Assembly: GCA_018398765.1 (NCBI GenBank)
Contig: JAHBMJ010001494.1
Span: 22,501 to 65,000, forward strand
DNA length: 42,500 nt
From: Chromera velia
Taxonomy: Eukaryota; Sar; Chromeraceae
Direction: 5' to 3'
Positions 22,723 to 34,853 of the stretch are shown in pieces. Under the pieces are notes generated by a model. The model searched no databases and had not been told where the DNA came from. It saw only the letters and a program-made list of their open reading frames with translations. The position numbers and the translations under genes were made by a program. Numbering within the stretch: position 1 is the first letter of the stretch; each line of letters starts with the position of its first letter.

Positions 22723-24130
22723 GTGCACGTCTTTCTTCTTGGCTCCTGGATGTGAGGGGAAGGGAGGCGAGGGGGGGAGGGGGTGACTCTGCTGTGTGGG
22801 TCGGGGCGGGCGGGAATGGGGTTTTCTGGGTGCGAAGGGGGGGGGGGCCGTATTCTGCAACTTGAGGGAGAGGCAACGCTTCGAGCGCGCTGAAGGGGGG
22901 GCCTGAGTTGCAAGAGGCTGCGTGAAGGCATGCAGCGCTGGAGGGGAGACGAAGGGTATCTTCCTGAGAGGAGCGGGGAGAAGAGAAGAAAGAGGGGGGC
23001 GGAAAGACAGACAGACAGACGGCTTCCTCTCCTCTCGGGGGATGTCGAAAGAAGCTTCGATCGTTTCGTTCTCATCTTTTCTGATTTGAACGAAAAGTGA
23101 ACCGATAGAAAGGAAGCAGATCGAGAGGGCGTCTCCGTTGTTTGTTTGTTTTGAAGAAGTGTGGCCGGGAGGGGCTTTCTCCTCTTCCCACTTCCCTCAC
23201 TGATTGGTTGGTTGGTTGGCGATTCTTTCTTCTCCTCCTCTTTGTTTCTGGAGTAAACGGAGTTTGCTTTTCCAGTCGTGCTGTCGGAACGTGTCGAGTC
23301 GCTCTCAGGTTTTCTTTCCGGGGAAGTGTGCAAAAAGACAGTTGAGTGGAGGAGGGTGGGGGGAGGGGGTGGGGGGACTGAGCACATTTGGGGTGGGCTG
23401 CCGGGATTCAGTGCTGATCATATCAAGGGGACCGGCCGAGGCACACGTGCGTGCCTGCTCTGGCTGTTGTGTTGACTACTTTTGATGTGACTGCATGTGC
23501 ACTGGTTTCAGTCGCTTTTTATGCAACGAAATTTGATCACAGTTCGATCATCATGAAAAGAAAAAGCAAAAGAAATACAAAGGGGATCGTGCCAGGGGTG
23601 TTGCACGCACCTCGTGGCTTTATTCAGCTCTTAACAGTGTCACTGTCCTGTAACGTGCTTTTAATATGCGACTTTGAAATTTATGAATGCATGCCCGTTG
23701 TTGTTAGCCAATGTTAGGTTATTGTCCTTAATAAATTATATGTGTGTCTAGATGTGTGTATGCTGTCATAATGCTGATGTATGATGATTTGGGGCTTATT
23801 TCGCAGTCTTGTGTAGAATTGTTCTTTTCTTTTTTATACAATCTATATATAGATCCATGCGGATTTAGCTGCAGATATGGATTTGTAGCTAGATTTGTAG
23901 TTAGAGTTTTTTTCTTAGATATGAACAGAAAAATATATACTTCCATCCAACTTAATTTAAACGTTTTATTACATAATTTTTAAAACGCTTTAACTTTTGC
24001 TTTATAAGTAGTTTACAACTTTACGACGTTTCCGTTCTAGTGAAACTTCAAAATATTTGAAAATGAGGTCAATTTTTTAATGAACTTTGAATCTTACCTA
24101 TAAAAGCTTTTTATATTATTCTGACTGCAT
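22723..24130. other. Intergenic region downstream of LHC
   Basis: G-rich on the plus strand to about 23410 (runs of up to nine G near 22840), then abruptly AT-rich from about 23500. No gene is supported on either strand. Confidence 0.5.
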
Positions 24131-24594
24131 TGCTTTGTCCCTCCTGTCCGGCCACCTTATGGCGTCCAGACAGAAGGTAAAGCGAGGATAAGAACCTTAC
24201 GAAGATCTAGAGAAGGAACGTGAACAACACTCAGTCAGGCAACAGTTTACAGAAGGTTTGTCCCTACATTAGTTTAAGTTCTAGCGCGATCTGGTATTCC
24301 AATCGGCTGAATTCATTCTATCATGCACGGTTTCTACTTATGCTTCTCTCTGTTTCTCTCTCTCAGACTCTCGATCTATGATAAACAGACATCAGACTCA
24401 AACGATGCTATCCATTGCTCAAGTAACATGTTGCTTGAATACGAAGGTCAGACTCGACTTCAACAACTTTGATCGATGCGCGCGACACGTACGAAGCAAA
24501 GCGTGGCGGCGGAGCCTGGCATCGGCATGCAGGCTCATTCAGATACAGCGCATGCGAAAGTCCAGATGGCAGCGCCACAGGGTAGGACTCCACA
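24131..24594. repeat. Left copy of a 465-bp direct repeat (LTR-like)
   Basis: The copy starts TGCTTTGTC and ends CTCCACA, so it has TG...CA ends. It matches the copy at 26190-26659 with about 20 substitutions, mostly transitions, and a 6-bp length difference (roughly 95% identity by eye). The four bases before it are GCAT. Confidence 0.8.
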
Positions 24595-26189
24595 GATCCC
24601 TCCCGGCCACGGACAGGAAAATCGCGTCCTCGCGATCAATAAATGAAAAGACCGAGCATGCGCTTCAATGCCCAAAATGGATCTCATCCAAGTCGCTGTA
24701 GATGTTGTTAGAGCTCCGAGAACTCTATCTCGATGGCATCCGTGTTGAAATATTTAAGGCGCCACGTGAATCAGAACGATCTCAAAGCGCCACGATGTGT
24801 GAGACGTGCTCACAAGTCCAAGATCACCTAGAGATAGGCGCCCGATATAGATACTGCTGGCACCAATAAAAGCACCTGTCCAGCGTCTGTGTACGTCGTT
24901 GACCGGAAGACTCGATCGGAGTCGTGGGTCTCCAGTACCAGCCAGTTCAGGAGTACGATGCCCGTATATATGCTTCTAACTCGGCGTCAACGAATTGTTA
25001 ACAGCTGCAAAGGGATGCTAGAAGGGATGGAGAGAAAAGAAAAAGGTGCAGCTACACACTGCTCTACCCACGGTTTCCTGCAAGCTTGTTTGCGTGCCGT
25101 CCATCCTTGTTCTCACTAAGCCACCATGCCAAACCAAGTAACTCCAGAACCCCCTGTCATGACCTCACTCCTCGAGGTGTATTACTCTGATTGTTTGATC
25201 GTTTGCTTCATGAGCAGCTATTACCAGTTTCAAATCCTTCCCTAGAATCCTTCCACCTTTTTACTGTCAATCGAGAGGAACGGTGCAACTGGGACATATT
25301 AACCCATCACAGGGCAACCCGGCCACGCGGCAGCAGTCACACACTTGACTTTTCATACTTCAGGCCTGCCGTTCCCTCAGGGGTATCAAATACGTCGGAT
25401 GCCTCCTGGCTTAACATTAAGATCGAAAGTGCAAGTCTCCTCAGCTTTAGACAGCTTCTTATTGTGCAGCAGAAAGAACTCTCTCAGCTTCGCTCTCTTG
25501 GAGGGAAGTCCCGACGACTTCATATATGTGTGTACACAATGGATGAAGTAGTGGTAGGGCCGTGGCACACTCAGCCTCCTGCTAAGCACCCATACCTTTC
25601 GTATCATTTCAACATAAAAGGATTATCACACAAAAGTGCCAACTACTGTGAATAAGCGCACACACCACCTGATAGAGTCAGACCACATGGGGACAGTCGT
25701 TTATGTGCAGACACGCACGCAGCAAACAGCAGAGTCAACGCCAGACATACACACACCGGTTCTGATCGATCAGGTACAGAACTAGTCATACACTCATAGA
25801 ACAGCAAGCAAAAGATTCTCTGAAGCAATCTACTGGCCGTTTTATTTGCGATGCACTTGTAGACGGCAATCTCCGTGAGATGGAGTCACTCCAAAGTCCA
25901 AGCAACACCAAGCAACATCTCCACGATTGGTTCCATGCAGAGGTCCCCGATCTACTTCTTCAATCAAGAACGCCACCCTGAGTTCCCAGTGCACTACGAT
26001 GATCTTGAAAAGAGGGCTCCGGGCAGCTTGGGACGCAAGGGGATGCTGAATTCCCTCACTCACGGTCTTTGCCTAACCGTGCCTATATCGTTGCAATCGG
26101 CTTTCAACTGTTGCACAAAAGGAAGATCTGATCTCCATCACAGAAGGAAAACGAGAGTTGACACTCATCGAGCTGAGCGTTCACCACAA
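24595..26189. mobile_element. Internal region between the direct repeats; possible degraded or non-autonomous LTR element
   Basis: This is 1.6 kb between the two repeats. No intact gag or pol is present, and no primer-binding site or polypurine tract is evident at the edges. An AATAAA lies at 24866. A frame near 24900-25000 has DARIYASNSAST, vaguely like the YAS segment of a retroelement RNase H, but it is interrupted and unconvincing. Several open frames of 60-150 codons have no recognisable product. Confidence 0.4.
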
Positions 26190-26659
26190 TGCTTTGTCTG
26201 CCTTGTCTGGCCACCTTATGGCGTCCAGACAGAAGGTAAGGCGAGGATAAGAACCTTAAGAAGATCTAGAGAAGGAACGTGGGCAACACTCAGTCAGGCA
26301 ACAGTTTACAGAAGGTTTGTCCCTACATTAGTTTAAGTTCTAGCGCGATCTGGTATTCCAATCGGCTGAATTCATTCTATCATGCACGGTTTCTACTTAT
26401 GCTTCCCTCTGTTTCTCTCTCTCAGACTCTCGATCTATGATAAATAGACATCAGACTCAAACGATGCTATCCATTGCTCGAGTGACATGTTGCTTGAATA
26501 CGAAGGTCAGACTCGACTTCAACAACTTTCAAGTTGATCGACGTGCGCGACACGTACGAAGCAAAGCGTGGCGGCGGAGCCTGGCGTCGGCACGCAGGCT
26601 CATTCAGATACAGCGTATGCGAAAATCCAGATGGCGGTGCCACAGGGTAGGGCTCCACA
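26190..26659. repeat. Right copy of the 465-bp direct repeat (LTR-like)
   Basis: Same orientation as the left copy, with the same ends (TGCTTTGTC...CTCCACA). It is followed directly by GCAT, the same four bases that precede the left copy, which would be a 4-bp target-site duplication of the whole 24131-26659 unit. Confidence 0.8.
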
Positions 26660-27013
26660 GCATGTATTAAGCACTGTACTATGCATAGTGAATCAATTCA
26701 ATCGAATAAATGACTAGATAGATTCAACTTAGTGAATAAGTAAATAAATGAATGAATGATAAACACATGCTTTTGCGAGAGTTTTCGGTAGTTTTTGCTA
26801 GAGTTTGTGTCAGATAGTTTGTTAATCTTTGAATTAAACCCTTAAGTTGCTTAAACCTCCTGTAAAATCTTTTCTACCGGCCCCCCTTTCATCTACTACA
26901 ATTTACAAGACCCCCTTAAGGGACTACATAGTTGCAAGAGCTGGACTGCAGGGTCTGAATGGCGTAAATGAAAAACAGGTTTCAAAGTTCCTCAATTAAT
27001 CTTAGTTTTACGT
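26660..27013. other. AT-rich spacer
   Basis: AT-rich, with AATGAATG-type short repeats near 26735-26760. No gene is seen; it contains the 3' flank of the nitroreductase gene. Confidence 0.5.
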
Positions 27014-27757
27014 CTAAAGCTTGGAGTTCGCGATCCGCTGTCTCATCTCCTCCGCAGTCGGCACAGAGGCAAAATCCCGGAGTGATGCCCTCTCCGTCCG
27101 AAGCGAGTTGACTGGATGGTCCCAGTCTGCATAGCCGACGCTGCAGCCCGCAAAAACGGTTTCTCCCTGTGGAATGTTGAGCACGTCCTTCAACTCCTGG
27201 CTGTACATAGCCCACGCCTCCTGGCAGCATGTTTGCAGGCCGCTCTCTTCACAGAGCAGGCAGAAGGCCAGAAGGAACATGCCCACATCTGCCCACTGCC
27301 CCTGCTGCATCCTCTCATCTATGGTCAGGATCAGACCCGCGGGTGCACCAAAGAAGGTCCAGTTCCTGTGCAGCTCCTTCATCTTCCCCTCGTGGTCATC
27401 CCGCTCCACCCCGAGGAGTGCGTACATCCCCCTGGCCACCTCTACCCGCCGCCGATTGTGCACTTTCATTTCCTTCATGTCCGGCGGATAAATGTGGTAC
27501 TCGCTGCCTGAGGGCATTTTCCCGGCACCAATTCGGGACTGGATGTGCCCGACAAGCACGGCCGTAGTTTCTCCGTGAACCACGTAGACTTTCCACGGCT
27601 GAAGGTTGCCTCCGCTGGGTGCCTGGCTTGCTCTAGAAATCAGAGACAGGAGCAGCTGCTGGTCCACCCGTTTGTCAAGGAAGGCGCGAACAGAGCGTCT
27701 GTTCCTCAGCGCTTCGGATACAGACAGCAGTCCCTTCTCGTGTGCATCCTTTACCAT
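27014..27757 (-). CDS. Nitroreductase-family flavoprotein
   Basis: An intact single-exon gene of 247 residues from the ATG at 27755-27757. The family uses FMN and NAD(P)H to reduce nitroaromatics, quinones or related substrates; the substrate here is unknown. The N-terminal RNRRSVRAF and SQAPSGGNLQPWKVYVV are the FMN-binding and dimer signatures of the family. The middle has FFGAPAGLILTID, then QWADVGMFLLAFCLL and GLQTCCQEAW, and the end has VFAGCSVGYADWDHPVN, the usual GxxxGxxD-type closing motif. Length is normal. It is intronless among intron-rich neighbours, which suggests transfer from bacteria or retroposition. No targeting sequence is evident. Confidence 0.88.
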   Translation of the reverse strand: MVKDAHEKGLLSVSEALRNRRSVRAFLDKRVDQQLLLSLISRASQAPSGGNLQPWKVYVVHGETTAVLVGHIQSRIGAGKMPSGSEYHIYPPDMKEMKVHNRRRVEVARGMYALLGVERDDHEGKMKELHRNWTFFGAPAGLILTIDERMQQGQWADVGMFLLAFCLLCEESGLQTCCQEAWAMYSQELKDVLNIPQGETVFAGCSVGYADWDHPVNSLRTERASLRDFASVPTAEEMRQRIANSKL

Positions 27758-28456
27758 AATTACTGTGACGGAGAAAAGGGCACAACAAATGTCGGCAGAA
27801 CACTCAAACTGTTGCGGACGGTCAATCCTGTAAACTCATCGGGTTTCGAATTTCACACAGGCCGGGAACGGCGATCATGCAAGCTACCCGTCCGTGCTGT
27901 GTGTCAACGCGTCTCTCCTCCGTCTCGGCCAGGCCGGCCACCGTCGACGTGCTGGAAAATATATTAATATAGAACCACCCTCTTTCTGTTGAACTACTCG
28001 AATGAATGGCTGCTGTACAAGCGGACTGATCCGAACAATGCTTTTATGAGCCGTCATGAGCATCGATGGTGGGAGAAGATGTCAGCTAGAGTCCTCCAAG
28101 TCTGACTCAGACAATTAAGTTGTGCCGTCGATTGCGAACCGTCTCCCCGTCTCCCCGTCTCGAGCCGTCGCATGCATGCCGTCCGACGACGCCGCGTCTA
28201 CATATATATGTCTACATCAGTCTGAATTGTCTGACAGCGACTCAATGCGACTCAGCATGACATTTTTTGAACGCACGCACACACTTCCATTCACTCAACG
28301 GAACTCTCCAGATGTGAATACACAGTGCCTGGAGAGACAAAGGAGATCGCGCGTGGCTTTCTTCTTCCCCTGAGCGGCTGTCTCTGGCCACCGACTGCAA
28401 GAACACCTGTGTCAGTCTGCCTGAGGTCCAACTCCAGTCCAAACCATCTTCCAAAC
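27758..28456. promoter_or_regulatory. Divergent upstream region of nitroreductase and biotin synthase genes
   Basis: About 700 bp between two divergent starts. It contains GCATGCATGC at 28169-28178 and a TATATA-rich palindrome ACATATATATGT at 28200-28211. No exon is recognised. Promoter function is inferred from position. Confidence 0.35.
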
Positions 28457-29872
28457 ATGCAGAGTGTCTTGCGCTTGTCAAACTTATCTCGGTACGTGAC
28501 ACTCAGAGGGATGATGCGCCCTCGTGCATTCTCCTCTGCTGCGGGGGTGTGCGAGGAGTTCCGTCGCCCCTCTCCTACAGAGACGGCAGCCGCCTCGTTC
28601 CCGTCTCTCCAGAGAACGCTGGGGGGCACTCCCAACCCAGATGCCACGATTCGGCATGACTGGACGAGGGAAGAGATCAAAGCCATTTATGACATGCCCC
28701 TGTTGGACCTCGTCTATCGCGCGGCAGCGGTTCACCGCCAATTTTTCGATCCTCGCGAGGTGCAGAGGTCCACTCTCCTGTCCATCAAGACGGGGGGGTG
28801 CTCTGAGAACTGTGGGTATTGCTCCCAGTCTCAGCACCACAAGACTTTCGTCAAACCCACCCCCACACTGTCTGTCCAGGAGGTTTTGGCACACGCGCGC
28901 GTGGCCCGGATGAACGGGAGCACCCGTTTCTGTATGGGCAGTGCGTGGAGGGAGGTGGGGGCGAAGAGGACGAAGTCGGCCTTTAAGGACGTCCTTGAGA
29001 TGGTCAAAGGTGTCCGTAAGCTCGGAATGGAATGTTGTGTCACGTTGGGTATGCTGACAGACGAGCAGGCGAAGGAGCTCAGAGAGGCGGGGTTGACTGC
29101 GTACAACCACAACCTGGACACCAGTCCCGAGTATTATCCCAAGGTAGTCAGCACGAGAACGTACGAGGATAGGTTGAAGACTCTAGAGAACGTGAGGAGT
29201 GCAGGCATATCCGTTTGTTGTGGGGGGATTGTGGGGATGGGGGAGGAGGAGACAGACCGAGTGGGCCTTCTCCAGACCCTGGCCACTCTCCCTGAGCACC
29301 CCGAGAGTGTTCCCATCAACGCCCTGGTCCCTGTAGAGGGCACTCCTCTAGGGGACTCTCTGCTAGAGGAGAGAAAGAAGGGGGAGGCAGCAGCAGAGAT
29401 GGAGAGTGAGGGACAGTCTGTGCATTGGACAGAGATGGTCCGCATGATTGCGACTGCCCGGGTGGTTATGCCGGCCTCCATGGTGCGTCTGAGTGCCGGC
29501 CGAAAGGAATTCCCCGAGCCTGCACAGGCCCTCATGTTTATGGCTGGTGCCAATTCCCTCTTCACAGGCGATACCCTTCTCACAACGGCCAACCCTGCTT
29601 TCGATGCAGACCAGAAAATGCTCGATTCCCTGGGGCTCAAAGGGAAGGCCCCCTTCACCGCGCCCCTCCGCCCACCCGGGAAAGCCAGTGTCCCTTCCCC
29701 ACACCCACAGTCGCAGTCTCAGCATCAAAGAGGGCAGGCGGATACAGAAGAGGCAGAGAGCGGAAGCGACGGCGAGTGGAGCTCCGCCCAGGACCCCCGG
29801 CCTGAGCAGAGAAAATCCCCCTCCGGCGGGTGGACGGGGGGCCTCCCGATTCCGAACGTTGCAGTCGCCTAG
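28457..29872 (+). CDS. bioB: Biotin synthase
   Basis: A radical-SAM enzyme that inserts sulfur into dethiobiotin, the last step of biotin synthesis. From the ATG at 28457 it has 471 residues; the same frame stays open to 28325 without adding family sequence. The first 30 residues ([18 protein letters not shown]) are basic and hydroxylated, like a mitochondrial presequence. C115-x3-C119-x2-C122 ([10 protein letters not shown]) binds the 4Fe-4S/SAM centre. [26 protein letters not shown] and VRLSAGR supply the cysteines and arginine of the 2Fe-2S centre. [12 protein letters not shown] and [11 protein letters not shown] are typical. The core ends near [14 protein letters not shown]. About 85 extra Pro/Ser/Gln-rich residues follow. 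It is intronless. Confidence 0.95.
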   Translation: MQSVLRLSNLSRYVTLRGMMRPRAFSSAAGVCEEFRRPSPTETAAASFPSLQRTLGGTPNPDATIRHDWTREEIKAIYDMPLLDLVYRAAAVHRQFFDPREVQRSTLLSIKTGGCSENCGYCSQSQHHKTFVKPTPTLSVQEVLAHARVARMNGSTRFCMGSAWREVGAKRTKSAFKDVLEMVKGVRKLGMECCVTLGMLTDEQAKELREAGLTAYNHNLDTSPEYYPKVVSTRTYEDRLKTLENVRSAGISVCCGGIVGMGEEETDRVGLLQTLATLPEHPESVPINALVPVEGTPLGDSLLEERKKGEAAAEMESEGQSVHWTEMVRMIATARVVMPASMVRLSAGRKEFPEPAQALMFMAGANSLFTGDTLLTTANPAFDADQKMLDSLGLKGKAPFTAPLRPPGKASVPSPHPQSQSQHQRGQADTEEAESGSDGEWSSAQDPRPEQRKSPSGGWTGGLPIPNVAVA

Positions 29873-30900
29873 GGGGGGAAGAGAGAGAGAGAGAGAGACA
29901 GACCCAATGAAAGTGGGAGGAGCTTTTCAAAGCATTCAGTGAATCGTTCTAAAAAGAAAAGTCCATGGAGTTGCCATCCGGCACCCATGGGAGCGCTGTT
30001 TTGATGAGAGGCCATCTTGACATGGCTGCATGCACGTATCTGTCTGTGTACTGTCCACATCTGCATGTACGTATATGGCTGTCGCGGTTCTTTCGGTTTG
30101 TGTTCACTGCTCTCAGTGGCACAACAAGCAGCGAAGGATTTTTTCGGAGGAACAACGATGGACATCTGAGAGGCTTGCGATGGTGGGGGAGCGAAAACAT
30201 GCGCAGCGTTTCTTTCTCTCTACACATTGCGGTTCATCCCTGGAGAATCACTTTAAATTTGAAGGACTGCGTTCAGTGACTTTCGTGCAATGCTGCCAAA
30301 TTTACAGTCAAAAGCCCTGAACCCTAGCCTGAACCATTGCCAGTATCAGGTGGCAATGGAAAGCAACTGACAAGTACTCAGTACTACTGTTTAGGTGTGA
30401 TCAGACGGTAAAGTTGTTTTCATAATATATTCCAATCTCAGACAGTGTCAGACTTTACACTGAAAAAATCCTAGAAAAAATCTCGTATATGCATGCTTGT
30501 CTAATCTTTTAGATTTTTTTCTAGTTTTTTTTTTTTTTATATATAACTAAATATATATAATATGATTTTCTTTTTTTTTCAGATTTTTTAATATAATCTC
30601 TTCATAAAATGATTGCATAGTTTCAAGTTTTTACCTTCAAAATATCAACTGTTCAAAAATTATAGAAAAATATCCGAAAAAATATTTTAAAAAATATCAA
30701 ACGATATATTCCAAGTTTAATTTCATTGAATTTGAAATGTACCATGCAATACCATGCAAGTTGACACGTGGTAGTGGACCGCAAAGAAACCTACTAGGGG
30801 GAAACCCAGTTACCCAGAACACTAATTTTAATGAATCTAAACCTACTATAAATTAGTCTTTGACTCATTAGTCAAATATCAAATATTTAAGGTTGAAGCT

Positions 30901-30940
30901 CAAATCAAATCAAATCAAATCAAATATAATCAAATCAAAC
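30901..30940. repeat. AAATC pentanucleotide repeat
   Basis: CAAAT/AAATC tandem units, with one ATA interruption. Confidence 0.85.
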
Positions 30941-31373
30941 ATGGTTACTATCTATGAGTCTATAATCTTAATCCTTAAATTAAACATCTTTTTCTTCATA
31001 TCAATGATTCATATAATTCACACATCTATAAATTTAGCTATATATAGATCAATTAAGATCGAAAAAGTCTTTTAAGTTAATCCCTGATACCATTATTGTA
31101 CTACAATAAGAATTCCAGCTATTATCTCTTATGACTATCATGACACGAAATATACGAACACGTACTACATCAATTAACATCAATATAAAATTTAAGCTTA
31201 ACTTTGCTTTATATTTGCTGCTCAAGCATTGGAAACTAGCCTGAGACAATATTAATTGCAAAACCAAAAATCATTGAAAATACTTGGTTCTAGATTAATT
31301 CTGCATGATCCAAATATAATTAATTGAATGTCTGTGTTTACGTGCGCATGGTGTTTTATATGCGTAGCACTGA

Positions 31374-31407
31374 CACTTCTTCTAGCACTTCTTCTAGCAC
31401 TTCTTCT
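31374..31407. repeat. 12-bp tandem repeat
   Basis: CACTTCTTCTAG repeated almost three times. Confidence 0.85.
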
Positions 31408-32360
31408 GGTATGATTCCAAAATCCTAGCCAAAATCTTGTTTTTGAAGGCTAGCTAGGCCTGGTAGGCCACTAGTCTGGGCAGACGACGATGGCGTATGA
31501 TGATGATGATCGATGATGACGATGATGGCTGCCGCGGCTGCGTCTGATACAAGCAGCGTGTAACAAGCTCTCGCTCCGGCATCTCTGCCCGCTGTGTCCT
31601 CCCGATTCAAAAAAAACGTTACCTCCACGGAGAAGCCGGTACTGCTGGCGCGTACTCTGTTGTGCTTGCATTAGTCAGCCATGGGCTTTTTGCACATCCA
31701 GCATCATCCAGCTAGCTCTCTGGTGTCGTGGATTGGCCACTTTCTCTCTCACGCACACACGCTGCTTGTTTTTCGCTTGTGTCTCCCAGCGTTCCAGTAG
31801 GCGTGCATTTCAAGGAAAGGAAGCTGACAAAGTTAATTGTCGGATTATCAGATGCTTCTTCGGGGTGCACGAAGGGGGACGGAGAGGAAGACGAAGAGAC
31901 ATGCATGCATACTTATAGACAAACAGACAGCCAGCAAGGCTGTCACATGGGTTGAAAGTAACAAGGTGGCTGCAGATTTCTGAGGGAGGGGTCATTTCCT
32001 CGAAGGTCTTCAAGACAAACGGCAACTGGTGCCTTTCCCGATCTGTTGGGAACAACAGTCTTCGTTGAAACTCCTGTTGAGTCCGGCAGCGTTTGTTGGC
32101 TCGGCTGTGGGGAAACAGTATGGTCTTCGGAAAGGATTTGACGTCCGTCGGAGGAAACCGAAGTCTTTATTGAACGGAACTCGACTACCGATTTGGCGCA
32201 GTGAGTCCATCGTCAGACCTCTCACGATCTTCGGTTTGCATTGAAACAAGTGTGCGTTGACGAAGCGAACGCATCTCACACACCTACCACACAGCATGAA
32301 AGGATGGCAAGAGTCTCGATCAGGGGCCGGGTGCATCATGTGGCGATATTTATCTCAAGT

Positions 32361-34165
<1,805 letters not shown>

Positions 34166-34853
34166 TGTTGCAGCAGAGGCGCAACAGACAAGACGGTACA
34201 GATTTAGACGTGTCCCCCAGCGAAGAGCTAGTGCGAAGGCCTGCGAGTGCGAAGGAACGATAAGACCGTTGACAGCTTGGAGGCTGTGACTGGCTTTCCC
34301 ACTGATACGATTGTCTGACCTTCATTTGACTGCAAAGTGCGCAACGGCCGCGGGCCCGCGGGTCCGGCCCCGGCCCCGGCACGAGCATGCAGAGTCAACA
34401 GACATGCATCGGTGCATGCCGGGGCCCTCGCGTGGAAAGCTCGGAAGGCGCATATTCGCATGCAGACTGCGTCGGACACCGTCGGACCGAGCCTTCAATA
34501 ACTTAGGCCCTTGACTGCTTTTTAAACTCTTAATTGGCTTGTGCGGGTGCCTGGCCCTCCTGCATACATTTTGGATTTGGGTCGTCATTTGCGATCAGAG
34601 CCATCCAAATGTGCCTATCAAAGCGCAGCTCCATCCTTCACACAGTGACACACACAGGCAGTAAGTTTGACTCCCGTTTGCCGTCTCCAAGCAAAAGACC
34701 CGTCTCTCCCGCTGTTCTTCTCAGTTGGCTCCAGCGTACATCGGGCACACGGCTCCGAAAGGTTGCATTGTCGATAACGGAGTTTTCCTGGCCTCCTCTC
34801 ACAGCGCCAGAAGTTGCAGACAAGTGTGAACAAGGGGAATCAGGAGAGACGCG
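34166..34853. promoter_or_regulatory. Divergent upstream region
   Basis: This region separates the start of the minus-strand secreted-protein gene from the open frame of the plus-strand Cys-rich protein. A GC-rich palindromic patch (GGGCCCGCGGGTCC-like) lies near 34352-34380 and several GCATG words lie at 34384-34420. The start codon or first exon of the plus-strand gene must lie here. Confidence 0.35.

Larger units (their letters stand above)
29873..32360. other. Long non-coding stretch, partly very AT-rich
   Basis: A GA run lies right after the biotin synthase stop (29881-29897). From about 30300 to 31350 the DNA is strongly AT-rich with T and A homopolymers (30520-30545). 31440-32340 is mixed composition, with GATGAT repeats at 31498-31527. 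No gene is supported on either strand. Confidence 0.5.

Noticed and set aside
24889-25060. Retroelement RNase H remnant (DARIYASNSAST)
   Set aside because: The match is a few residues, the catalytic acidic residues cannot be placed and stops interrupt the frame.
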